A DNA stretch of 6,756 nucleotides from CALMZN01 sp964540095 (GTDB lineage Bacteria > Patescibacteriota > Patescibacteriia > UBA1558 > GWA2-36-10): the NCBI GenBank assembly GCA_964540095.1, contig CAZILH010000032.1, positions 1-6,756 on the forward strand, given 5' to 3'. Below are positions 1-4,773 of the stretch, in pieces; the stretch's first letter is position 1; the number at the start of each line of letters is the position of its first letter. The translations under genes were made by a program, and so were the position numbers. The notes under the pieces are model-generated. The model saw only the letters and a program-made list of their open reading frames with translations. It did no database searches and was not told where the DNA came from.

Positions 1-132
1 GCTCATCAAGGCCTGATATTCCTTGAGCGCCAAAATAACAAAGGGCTCATGTGTCTCAGAAATAACTATGATTTTGTCCCCGGTTTTGGCAGTTAGCTCC
101 AAAACTTTTTCCAAATTTTTGAAATTACCCAT
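1..132 (-). CDS. Partial small protein, possible antitoxin-like N-terminus, cut by the window edge
   Basis: The reading frame starts at the ATG at 132 and stays open through position 1, giving 44 residues with the C-terminus missing. The translation begins MGNFKNLEKVLEL and continues with KTGDKIIVISE, then PFVILALKEYQAL. The short amphipathic helix, the beta-strand-rich KIIVIS segment and the closing LKEYQAL resemble Phd/YefM-type antitoxin N-termini and similar short Patescibacteria proteins of unknown role. That resemblance is from memory and is not a firm assignment. No Shine-Dalgarno precedes the ATG. A plausible promoter lies at 157-185, giving a leader of about 18 nt. Codon use and AT content match the ribosomal genes, so this looks native. 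The rest of the gene lies to the left of the window, and the function stays open. Confidence 0.6.
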   Translation of the reverse strand, partial: MGNFKNLEKVLELTAKTGDKIIVISETHEPFVILALKEYQALMS

Positions 133-156
133 ATTTTTGCTGTTTAAGTAGCTAAT

Positions 157-185
157 ATCTTATAAAATACTGGGGTATTTGTCAA
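157..185 (-). promoter_or_regulatory. Promoter of the left-edge gene
   Basis: On the minus strand a perfect -35 box TTGACA (185-180) is followed by 17 bp and TAAGAT (162-157), a weaker -10. Transcription would start near 150, about 18 nt before the ATG at 132. Its -35 box lies back to back with the -35 box of the plus-strand promoter at 207-235. Confidence 0.5.
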
Positions 186-213
186 ATTTACCTCCTCGCA
201 AGATATTTGACAA
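179..213. promoter_or_regulatory. Inverted repeat spanning two divergent -35 boxes
   Basis: TTGTCAAAT (179-187) and ATTTGACAA (205-213) form a perfect 9-bp inverted repeat separated by 17 bp. It covers the -35 boxes of the divergent promoters at 157-185 and 207-235. It could be a shared operator for a dimeric regulator. It could equally be a by-product of two near-consensus -35 boxes facing apart, with matching flanks by chance. Confidence 0.35.
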
Positions 214-235
214 GATTTGATTTATGTGCTATAAT
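207..235 (+). promoter_or_regulatory. Near-perfect sigma70 promoter for the large structured RNA unit
   Basis: A consensus -35 TTGACA (207-212), a 17-bp spacer and a consensus -10 TATAAT (230-235), preceded by TGC (extended -10 TG at 227-228 plus one base). Transcription should start near 241. This is the strongest promoter in the window. The 300 bases that follow hold no gene but begin a run of strong hairpins, so the main product is likely an abundant RNA. Confidence 0.85.
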
Positions 236-274
236 TGCTTGTTAAGCTAAAAGTTCTTAAAAAACGCCATACAA

Positions 275-407
275 CTTAGACACTGTATTGGAGCACTAAG
301 AACAGGCCAAAAAGCATGATTTTATTGGGTTTTTGACTCAATAACATTCGGCTTTTTACTTGGCATAATCTCAGATTATGCATCTTGGCTCCAGTACAGT
401 GTCTAAG
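275..407 (+). repeat. 5' hairpin domain closed by a 20-bp inverted repeat
   Basis: Arms 275-294 and 388-407 pair over 20 consecutive positions with a single G-U wobble and no mismatch. Inside are AAAAAGC (309-315) with GCTTTTT (351-357), TTATTG (322-327) with CAATAA (339-344), and GCATAATC (363-370) with GATTATGC (374-381). It begins about 34 nt after the predicted transcription start. Terminal inverted repeats of a small non-autonomous transposon would look similar. The nested internal hairpins and the promoter just upstream favour an RNA domain. Confidence 0.65.
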
Positions 408-421
408 CAAAGGCAAGTATT

Positions 422-490
422 CTACGCCTCATTCGAATCCACTAGGTCATGACCCCTGTCAAAAATCTAGTGGCTTCAAGTGAGGTGTAG
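422..490 (+). repeat. Two-tier hairpin domain, 5' copy
   Basis: The outer arms 422-445 and 467-490 pair over 24 positions, with two G-U wobbles and two mismatches. An internal loop leads to the small hairpin TGAC-CCCT-GTCA (450-461). The same arrangement, with mismatches at the same two positions, recurs at 1151-1209, so the two flank the three-module region. Confidence 0.7.
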
Positions 491-502
491 ATAAACCCAA
501 GC

Positions 503-526
503 GACAGTTGCCAAATGGTGGCTGTC
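503..526 (+). repeat. 10-bp hairpin preceding module 1
   Basis: GACAGTTGCC (503-512) pairs with GGTGGCTGTC (517-526) around the tetraloop AAAT; three of the ten pairs are G-U in RNA. It ends just before the AAGGAG that opens module 1. Hairpins in the same relative place precede module 2 (706-719) and module 3 (889-927). Confidence 0.55.
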
Positions 527-529
527 AAA

Positions 530-683
530 GAAGGAGTTGATCCTGATGAGACGATTATTCTAGGCCAGTAGTCAGAAGAGTGGTGTACTGATTCACCTGG
601 GGCCAAATACCAGGGAACCTAAAAAAACACCCCCTCTTCCGCCGGGGAGACTAGACAAAAAATAGTCAAGGCGCAGCCAAAAA
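530..683 (+). repeat. Structured RNA module 1
   Basis: The ordered marks are: AAGGAG (531-536); TAGGCCAGT (561-569); a variable hairpin AGTCAG (570-575) with CTGATT (588-593); CCTGG (596-600) pairing with CCAGG (610-614) around GGCCAAATA; GAACC (615-619); a CCCC/GGGG hairpin (631-634 with 644-647) whose 5' strand runs into CTCTT; an extra hairpin GACTA/TAGTC; and GCGCAGCC (671-678) followed by an A-run. The same order of parts recurs in modules 2 and 3. Confidence 0.6.
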
Positions 684-705
684 CCAAAACCAAAAACTCT
701 TACCC

Positions 706-719
706 GACCATTCGTGGTC
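706..719 (+). repeat. Linker hairpin between modules 1 and 2
   Basis: GACCA (706-710) pairs with TGGTC (715-719) around a TTCG tetraloop. It follows an A-rich linker and ends just before the AAAGGAG of module 2. Confidence 0.5.
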
Positions 720-722
720 AGC

Positions 723-879
723 AAAGGAGCATCTATGCGGGAGAAACTTTAGGCCAGTGGTCCCTATCATCGTAGAGTAGTCGCTGATCTAGCAACTACT
801 TCGGCCAGGGATCCACCAGGGGCCATGTACCTGGGAACCTGCCCTCTCTTACTTAAGAGGGAAAAGCGCCGCCAAAAAA
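723..879 (+). repeat. Structured RNA module 2
   Basis: It shares the order of parts of module 1: AAAGGAG (723-729); TAGGCCAGT (750-758); a variable stem TGGTCCCT (758-765) with AGGGATCCA (807-815); an inner hairpin AGTAGT-c-GCT (776-785) with AGC-a-ACTACT (791-800); CCAGG (816-820) pairing with CCTGG (830-834) around GGCCATGTA; GAACC; a CTCTT/AAGAG hairpin (846-859); and GCGCCGCC (866-873) with an A-run. A possible closing helix is GCGG (737-740) with CCGC (869-872). Confidence 0.6.
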
Positions 880-888
880 CTCCAAAAA

Positions 889-927
889 CACTATGACACC
901 GTGCAAAACCCACAGCTGATCATAGTG
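889..927 (+). repeat. Linker hairpin between modules 2 and 3
   Basis: CACTATG (889-895) pairs with CATAGTG (921-927) over seven perfect positions, with a 25-nt loop. It ends just before the AAAGGA that opens module 3. Confidence 0.5.
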
Positions 928-929
928 AG

Positions 930-1067
930 AAAGGAATCAAGGTGCAAATGCGCTTCGAGACGTAGGTCCAAGGCTAGGCTCGACTAGCCGGTCCTGGGGC
1001 CAAAAGACCAACCAGGCGAACCAAAACAACGAGCCTCTTGCTGCAAGAGGAAAAAACGCAGCAAAAA
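930..1067 (+). repeat. Structured RNA module 3
   Basis: The most diverged copy: AAAGGA (930-935); TAGGTCCAA (963-971); a variable hairpin GGCTAG (972-977) with CTAGCC (984-989); CCTGG (993-997) with CCAGG (1012-1016) around a longer loop that also starts GGCCA; CGAACC; a perfect hairpin CCTCTTG-CTG-CAAGAGG (1034-1050); and CGCAGC (1057-1062) with an A-run. A possible closing helix is TGCG (949-952) with CGCA (1057-1060). Confidence 0.55.
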
Positions 1068-1148
1068 GGGAGAGACACCCGAGCTAAACATCGCGTGTGC
1101 GGCTAGGGCAGGTGACCACCTGCCCTAGCCGCCACCAAACTCTCTCCC
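1068..1148 (+). repeat. 8-bp helix enclosing a 15-bp GC-rich hairpin
   Basis: GGGAGAGA (1068-1075) pairs with TCTCTCCC (1141-1148). Inside, 1099-1113 pairs perfectly with 1118-1132 (15 bp) around the tetraloop GACC. No T-run follows the hairpin, so it is not a terminator; it looks like a structural arm of the large RNA. Confidence 0.6.
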
Positions 1149-1150
1149 TC

Positions 1151-1209
1151 CCTCATCCGAGTCCACTAGAAAATGACTTATGTCATTAATTTAGTGGCTT
1201 CAGATGAGG
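1151..1209 (+). repeat. Two-tier hairpin domain, 3' copy
   Basis: The arms 1151-1168 and 1192-1209 pair over 18 positions with one G-U wobble and two mismatches, at the same places as in the copy at 422-490. The inner hairpin is ATGAC-TTAT-GTCAT (1173-1186). The stem sequences are clearly related to the 5' copy, while the loops are not. Confidence 0.7.
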
Positions 1210-1220
1210 TAAAAACCAAC

Positions 1221-1298
1221 CAGTTCTTTGAGAGGAAAATGCCAGATGCACCACTACACTGGTGATCATCGTCACCAGATAACTGAAGGAGATGAGCC
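1221..1298 (+). promoter_or_regulatory. Leader hairpin and Shine-Dalgarno ahead of the helix-turn-helix gene
   Basis: A 7-bp hairpin CTGGTGA (1259-1265) with TCACCAG (1272-1278) sits inside a weaker CAGTT (1221-1225) / AACTG (1281-1285) pairing. The Shine-Dalgarno GAAGGAG (1285-1291) follows at once and is 7 nt from the ATG at 1299. The outer pairing touches the Shine-Dalgarno, so folding could influence translation. That last point is inference. Confidence 0.45.
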
Positions 1299-1484
1299 AT
1301 GACCGAGGAATTCCCCTTTTCGATGGACACTGAGCAGGCTGCGCGATACCTGCGTATGCCGGTCGGAAAGCTGTCGTGGTTAGTCCGCCACGGACGAATG
1401 GAGGTCACCAAGACGTGCACGGGCTGGATGTTCGTGCAGACCGACCTCGATCGCTGGCTGGCTGATCAGAAGCCGAAGCCCTAG
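1299..1484 (+). CDS. Small helix-turn-helix protein (excisionase / HTH_17-like)
   Basis: A 61-residue protein whose central part (about residues 9-54) fits the MerR-like helix-turn-helix fold of excisionases and HTH_17 proteins. The helix DTEQAARYLRM is followed by a turn, then a recognition helix region KLSWLVRHGRM, a basic strand VTKTCTGWMFVQ, and the family's typical closing DLDRWL helix. Such proteins bind DNA as small regulators or as excision factors for mobile DNA; no recombinase is present here to settle which. The start is firm: GAAGGAG lies 7 nt upstream. The gene is visibly GC-richer than the ribosomal genes, with many CTG, GTC and CGC-type codons, which suggests acquisition. It follows the large structured RNA, precedes a membrane-protein gene, and has a truncated second copy at 1785-1856. 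The fold is fairly secure, the target unknown. Confidence 0.75.
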   Translation: MTEEFPFSMDTEQAARYLRMPVGKLSWLVRHGRMEVTKTCTGWMFVQTDLDRWLADQKPKP

Positions 1485-1496
1485 GCGTGCAATCAA

Positions 1497-1510
1497 GCAG
1501 CTTCGGCTGC
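1497..1510 (+). promoter_or_regulatory. UUCG-tetraloop hairpin in the intergenic gap
   Basis: GCAGC (1497-1501) pairs with GCTGC (1506-1510) around TTCG, giving the stable C(UUCG)G tetraloop. It lies directly before the Shine-Dalgarno GAAGGAG (1512-1518) of the next gene and has no T-run. It may separate translation of the two genes or protect an RNA end. Confidence 0.4.
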
Positions 1511-1526
1511 AGAAGGAGTGAGTGAG

Positions 1527-1811
1527 ATGAGGACAACAACGCTCTCTCTGATCGTCATAGGCCTGATGGTTCTACTGATCTATCTCATCAGCTTCCCGCC
1601 CAGCAACCCCGCACGTGAGCATTCCGTGACCGACTGCTTCTCGCGTCCACAGGAGGTCTCGAGAAACCTGATTTATATCAGGGATGCTCGAACAAACCTG
1701 TGCTTCGCCTACCTCTGGCAGGGTTCTGCCTATGGTGGGCCAATGCTCACCTGCGTACCGTGCGACTCAATCCCGGAGGAGTTGATGACCGAGAATTCCC
1801 CTCTTCGGTGA
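1527..1811 (+). CDS. Single-pass membrane protein with a cysteine-containing outer domain, unknown function
   Basis: A frame starting at GTG 1518 is open, but that GTG overlaps the Shine-Dalgarno GAAGGAG (1512-1518). The ATG at 1527, 8 nt after it, is the better start and gives 94 residues. Residues 6-22 (LSLIVIGLMVLLIYLIS) form one transmembrane helix after a short N-terminus with one arginine. The remaining roughly 70 residues probably face outward, and carry cysteines at 37, 59, 76 and 79 (the last two as CVPC) plus the segment RDARTNLCFAYLW. I recall similar RTxLCFA...VPC patterns in short uncharacterised bacterial proteins but cannot verify this. The base composition is GC-rich like the helix-turn-helix gene 42 nt upstream. 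The last eight residues, MTENSPLR, come from a remnant of that gene's start, so the original C-terminus may have been altered. The function is unknown. Confidence 0.6.
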   Translation: MRTTTLSLIVIGLMVLLIYLISFPPSNPAREHSVTDCFSRPQEVSRNLIYIRDARTNLCFAYLWQGSAYGGPMLTCVPCDSIPEELMTENSPLR

Positions 1812-1857
1812 GTCGCGACCGGTGATCGCCATGGTGACTATCGGCTGATCAGAAGCA
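1785..1857 (+). pseudogene. Internally deleted remnant of the helix-turn-helix gene
   Basis: The 5' end, ATGACCGA then GAATTCCCCT (1785-1802), matches the start of the gene at 1299 apart from one lost base. The 3' end GGCTGATCAGAAGC (1843-1856) is identical to 1460-1473 near that gene's end. Nearly all of the middle is missing, and the reading frame stops after eight codons at 1811. GGAGG (1776-1780 region) still sits before the ATG. This indicates a past tandem copy of the gene downstream of the membrane-protein gene that has since decayed. Confidence 0.5.
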
Positions 1858-1887
1858 CTGAGCCGCAACACGGCCATCGTCCTCTAC

Positions 1888-1934
1888 CCCCGCCCCAAGT
1901 CCACACACGACTTGCGGGCGGGTTTCTTTTTTTA
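1888..1934 (+). terminator. Strong rho-independent terminator ending the RNA and small-protein unit
   Basis: CCCGCCC followed by AAGTC pairs with GACTT followed by GGGCGGG (left arm from 1889, right arm to 1922), with a 7-bp GC stem, a small bulge and a CACACA-type loop. TTTCTTTTTTT (1923-1933) follows. It is a good end for transcription starting near 241. Confidence 0.85.
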
Positions 1935-1944
1935 CAAAGAATGT

Positions 1945-2059
1945 CCGCTGACTCCCATGCTGTCATTCCCGCGAAAGCGGGAATCTACCATTAATATACC
2001 AATGGCAAATCAATGGTAGATCCCGGATCAAGTCCGGGATGACAATAAGAAGTCAGTGG
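1945..2059. repeat. Dispersed palindromic element, complete copy
   Basis: A roughly 115-bp element that can fold as a cloverleaf. The outer arms are CCGCTGACT (1945-1953) and AGTCAGTGG (2051-2059), which pair with one wobble. Three inner hairpins follow: ATTCCCGC-gaaa-GCGGGAAT (about 1965-1984), TACCATT with AATGGTA (about 1986-2018), and ATCCCGGAT with AGTCCGGGAT. An almost identical copy begins at 6670. It has no coding capacity and sits between two terminators, as expected of a REP- or MITE-like element. Confidence 0.8.
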
Positions 2060-2079
2060 CCTTAAAATAAAACCAAAAA

Positions 2080-2106
2080 ACTCCGAGATAAACCCGAAGT
2101 TTTTTT
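2080..2106. terminator. Bidirectional terminator after fusA
   Basis: ACTCCG (2080-2085) pairs with CGAAGT (2095-2100), flanked by an A-run on the left and a T-run (2101-2106) on the right. It can stop fusA transcription on the minus strand and any read-through on the plus strand. Confidence 0.65.
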
Positions 2107-2110
2107 ATTC

Positions 2111-2131
2111 AACCCGACGGGTTGTTTTTTT
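2111..2131 (+). terminator. Second plus-strand terminator hairpin
   Basis: AACCC-GAC-GGGTT (2111-2123) is followed by GTTTTTTT. It abuts the fusA stop codon (2130-2132) and would protect fusA from antisense transcription arriving from the left. Confidence 0.5.
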
Positions 2132-4232
2132 ACCCGTTATTTTTTTTCTTGATTTCTTCAGCAATGTTGGTAGGCACTTCTTGATATTTGGAAAACTCCA
2201 TATTGTAGCTCGATCTGCCTTGAGACATACTGCGTAGGGTCGTTGCATAGCCAAACATTTCAGCTAGAGGCACAAAAGAATGAATTACTTTGGCGCCAGC
2301 TCGATCAAACATTTCATGCACCTGACCGCGCTTGGAGTTGATATCACCGATAATGTCACCCATGTATTGCTCAGGAGTCACTACTTCTACCTTCATGATA
2401 GGTTCCAAAATAGCTGGATTGGCTTTGGCAAAACCTTCTTTGAAAGCCATAGAAGCGGCAATTTTGAAAGCGGCCTCAGAAGAGTCAACATCATGATATG
2501 ATCCATCAAAAACCACCACCCGAACATCAACTACGCGGTAGCCAGCCAAAACGCCATTGTCCAAAGTTTCTTTAACACCTTTTTCAATGGCTGGAATATA
2601 TTCTCTAGGAATTGAGCCACCTTTGGTCTCATCCACAAATTCAAAGCCAGCACCGCGCTCCATGGGCTCCAGACGCAAAACGCAATGACCGTATTGACCA
2701 CGACCACCGGATTGTTTGATGTATTTTCCTTCGGCTTCAGCAATTTTACGAATAGTTTCTTTGTAGGCCACTTGGGGAGCGCCAACATTGGCTCCGACAC
2801 CAAACTCTCGTTTCATACGATCAACAATAATTTCCAAATGCAATTCGCCCATACCGCCAATGATTGTCTGATTGGTTTCTTCATCAGTACGAATAGTAAA
2901 GGTTGGGTCTTCCTCAGCCAACTTGGACAAAGCCATACCCATCTTTTCTTGATCGGCTTTGGTTTTTGGTTCGACAGCCACGTGAATAACTGGCTCGGGG
3001 AAATCCATGCTTTCCAAAATCACTGGACGATCAACATCAGACAAGGTATTGCCCGTAGTGGTATCCTTCAAGCCAACAACGGCTACGATATCGCCCGCAA
3101 AAATCTCCGAGACCTCTTCACGATGATTAGCATGCATACGCAAAATACGACCAATACGCTCTCTTTTATCTTTGTTGGCGTTCAAGACATAAGAACCAGA
3201 AGTCAGCTGTCCAGAATAGACACGGATAAAAGTCAAACGACCGACATAAGGATCAGTAGCCACTTTGAAAGCCAAAGCCGTAAATGGTTCGTTGTCTTCG
3301 GCTTTTATTAAAATTTTGTGTTCTTCATTTCTTGGTTCAGTGCCTTCTAACTGTGGCACATCCAATGGAGACGGCAGATAAGCAGTAATAGCATCAAGCA
3401 AAAACTGCACGCCTTTGTTTTTCAAAGCTGAGCCACAAAGAACCGGCACAATTTTGCCAGTAATGACTGCCTGACGTAAAACTTTTTTCAAATCCAATAT
3501 AGCAATCTCTTCGCCATTTAAATATTTTTCCATCAACTTTTCATCGTGCTCCACAATAGCCTCGATTAACTTGGCTCGATACTCCTCTACTTTGTCTTTC
3601 ATGTCCTCAGGAATATCTCGCACTTCAAAAGTTTTTCCATCTTCATCCAAATAATACCAGGCCTCTCTTTCAAAAAGATTGATAATGCCTTGGAAGGTCT
3701 CCGCAGCGCCAATCGGTAGTTGCAAAGGATGAGCATGTTTGACTAAACGCTCATGGATGGTATCCATGTCCCAATAAAAATTGGCACCCATGCGATCCAT
3801 TTTATTAATAAAGGCCAATCTAGGCACATTATATTTATCAGCTTGTCTCCAGACAGTTTCCGACTGTGGCTCCACGCCAGCCACACCATCAAATATTACT
3901 ACGCCACCATCCAAAACACGCAAAGATCTTTCTACTTCTACAGTAAAATCCACATGTCCTGGGGTATCAATAATATTGATGTTGGCTTTATCACCACCCA
4001 GCCAATCGGGCAGAGCCCAAAAACAAGTGGTAGCAGCCGAAGTAATAGTAATGCCGCGCTCTTTTTCTTGCTCCATCCAATCCATTTCCGCGGCGCCATC
4101 GTGCACTTCACCGATTTTATGTTTTTTTCCGGTATAAAAAAGAATACGCTCAGACACAGTTGTCTTGCCAGCGTCAATATGGGCAATGATGCCAATGTTT
4201 CTTACTTTTTCTAGAGTGTGTTGTCTAGGCAT
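2130..4232 (-). CDS. fusA: Translation elongation factor G
   Basis: EF-G, the GTPase that drives translocation of tRNAs and mRNA on the ribosome and works with ribosome recycling factor after termination. The 700-residue length is typical. GTPase motifs are intact: AHIDAGKT (17-24, P-loop), RGITI (59-63, switch I), DTPGH (89-93, switch II), NKMD (143-146) and GSA (267-269). Domain II, domain III, the domain IV region containing GGRGQYGH, and a domain V with GDINSKRGQ and the C-terminal YATTLRSMSQGR segment follow in order. The start is the ATG at 4232, with N-terminus MPRQHTLEKVRNIGIIAHIDAG as expected for the family. No Shine-Dalgarno is visible. It is the last gene of the rpsL-rpsG-fusA operon, 65 nt after rpsG. 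The usual following tuf gene is absent and a terminator comes instead. Confidence 0.98.
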   Translation of the reverse strand: MPRQHTLEKVRNIGIIAHIDAGKTTVSERILFYTGKKHKIGEVHDGAAEMDWMEQEKERGITITSAATTCFWALPDWLGGDKANINIIDTPGHVDFTVEVERSLRVLDGGVVIFDGVAGVEPQSETVWRQADKYNVPRLAFINKMDRMGANFYWDMDTIHERLVKHAHPLQLPIGAAETFQGIINLFEREAWYYLDEDGKTFEVRDIPEDMKDKVEEYRAKLIEAIVEHDEKLMEKYLNGEEIAILDLKKVLRQAVITGKIVPVLCGSALKNKGVQFLLDAITAYLPSPLDVPQLEGTEPRNEEHKILIKAEDNEPFTALAFKVATDPYVGRLTFIRVYSGQLTSGSYVLNANKDKRERIGRILRMHANHREEVSEIFAGDIVAVVGLKDTTTGNTLSDVDRPVILESMDFPEPVIHVAVEPKTKADQEKMGMALSKLAEEDPTFTIRTDEETNQTIIGGMGELHLEIIVDRMKREFGVGANVGAPQVAYKETIRKIAEAEGKYIKQSGGRGQYGHCVLRLEPMERGAGFEFVDETKGGSIPREYIPAIEKGVKETLDNGVLAGYRVVDVRVVVFDGSYHDVDSSEAAFKIAASMAFKEGFAKANPAILEPIMKVEVVTPEQYMGDIIGDINSKRGQVHEMFDRAGAKVIHSFVPLAEMFGYATTLRSMSQGRSSYNMEFSKYQEVPTNIAEEIKKKNNG

Positions 4233-4253
4233 AAAAATTTTCTAAAGATATAA

Positions 4254-4274
4254 CCCGCCTGAATTTCAAGCGGG
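4254..4274 (-). promoter_or_regulatory. Hairpin between rpsG and fusA
   Basis: A 9-bp stem with one wobble (CCCGCTTGA with TCAGGCGGG on the minus strand) and a 3-nt loop, in the 65-nt gap. Only a weak, interrupted T-rich stretch follows. It is likely a leaky attenuator or an mRNA-stability element that sets fusA expression relative to the ribosomal genes. Confidence 0.45.
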
Positions 4275-4297
4275 AATGTTTGTAATAAAATTTAATT

Positions 4298-4762
4298 TTA
4301 AGCGAAGTGCGCAAAAGCTCGGTTGGCCTCAGCCATACGCTGGACATCTTCTCTTTTTTTGATGGCTTCACCTTCGTTTTTGGAAGCGGCTAATATCTCT
4401 TCACCCAAAGCTTTGTGCGTGGCCATGCCTTTGCGATGACTAGTGGCCTCAATCAACCAGCGATGAGCCAAAATAATTTTCCGGTCACCAGTGACGACAA
4501 TAGGCACTTGGTAATTAGCACCGCCAATACGCTTACCTTTGACTTCTAGGTTTGGTGATATATTTCTCATGGCTGTATCGTATATTTCCAAAGGATCTTG
4601 TTTGGTTTTGTTGGAAATATATTCGAAAGCGCCATAAACAATTTTTTGGGCAATTGTTTTTTTACCTTGACGCATTACTTTGTTGATCAATTTGGCAATA
4701 TCAACACGCTGAAATTTTGGATCAGCGGCAATTAATCTTTTTGTGACTGGCTTACCTCTCAT
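4298..4762 (-). CDS. rpsG: 30S ribosomal protein S7 (uS7)
   Basis: S7 binds the 3' major domain of 16S rRNA, nucleates assembly of the 30S head, and contacts the E-site tRNA. The protein has 154 residues against about 156 in E. coli. The start MRGKPVTKR, the central RKI-type basic regions, the beta-hairpin segment around LEVKGKRIGGANYQVPIVV (about 72-90) and the C-terminal helix EANRAFAHFA are all characteristic. The start ATG at 4762 lies 11 nt after the rpsL stop and has no Shine-Dalgarno, so translation is probably coupled to rpsL. In E. coli S7 is the autoregulator of this operon; whether that holds here cannot be seen from the sequence. Confidence 0.97.
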   Translation of the reverse strand: MRGKPVTKRLIAADPKFQRVDIAKLINKVMRQGKKTIAQKIVYGAFEYISNKTKQDPLEIYDTAMRNISPNLEVKGKRIGGANYQVPIVVTGDRKIILAHRWLIEATSHRKGMATHKALGEEILAASKNEGEAIKKREDVQRMAEANRAFAHFA

Positions 4763-4773
4763 AGTTGTAGTTA

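Larger units (their letters stand above)
241..1210 (+). ncRNA. Candidate large ornate structured RNA, three-module architecture, family not recognised
   Basis: No credible gene lies in this stretch, yet nearly every segment can pair. From 5' to 3' there are: a 20-bp closed hairpin domain (275-407); a two-tier hairpin domain (422-490); a 10-bp hairpin (503-526); three related modules (530-683, 723-879, 930-1067) joined by hairpins at 706-719 and 889-927; an 8-bp helix GGGAGAGA/TCTCTCCC (1068-1075 with 1141-1148) enclosing a 15-bp hairpin (1099-1132); and a second copy of the two-tier domain (1151-1209). Paired positions differ in compensating ways between repeated parts, which argues for selection on RNA structure. 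A-rich linkers separate the modules, as in multi-helix RNAs. A consensus promoter sits just upstream. I checked for tRNA, tmRNA, RNase P, SRP RNA, group I and II intron and T-box hallmarks and saw none. The 3' boundary is unknown: the transcript may run on through the two small genes to the terminator at 1888-1934. Confidence 0.65.

Noticed and set aside
275..407. Insertion sequence with 20-bp terminal repeats
   Set aside because: There is no transposase, only 93 bp lie between the arms, and no clear target duplication flanks it; a MITE remains a minor alternative.
432..438. TTCGAAT, which looks like a tRNA T-loop
   Set aside because: The flanking bases do not form a 5-bp T-stem, there is no acceptor stem or anticodon arm, and the segment is part of the longer hairpin 422-490.
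543..550. CTGATGAG, the core of a hammerhead ribozyme
   Set aside because: The GAA that must follow stem II is not correctly placed (GTCAGAAG carries an extra A), and no matching cleavage site or stem III is visible.
422..1209. Integron attC sites or a CRISPR array
   Set aside because: The stems lack the GTTRRRY and RYYYAAC core sites of attC, and repeats are far too long and unevenly spaced for CRISPR.
1178..1420. 80-residue minus-strand open frame
   Set aside because: It overlaps the hairpin domain and the well-supported helix-turn-helix gene, and its protein has no recognisable features.
2685..3311. 208-residue plus-strand open frame
   Set aside because: It is antisense to fusA, has no family resemblance or ribosome-binding site, and is explained by the fusA codon pattern.
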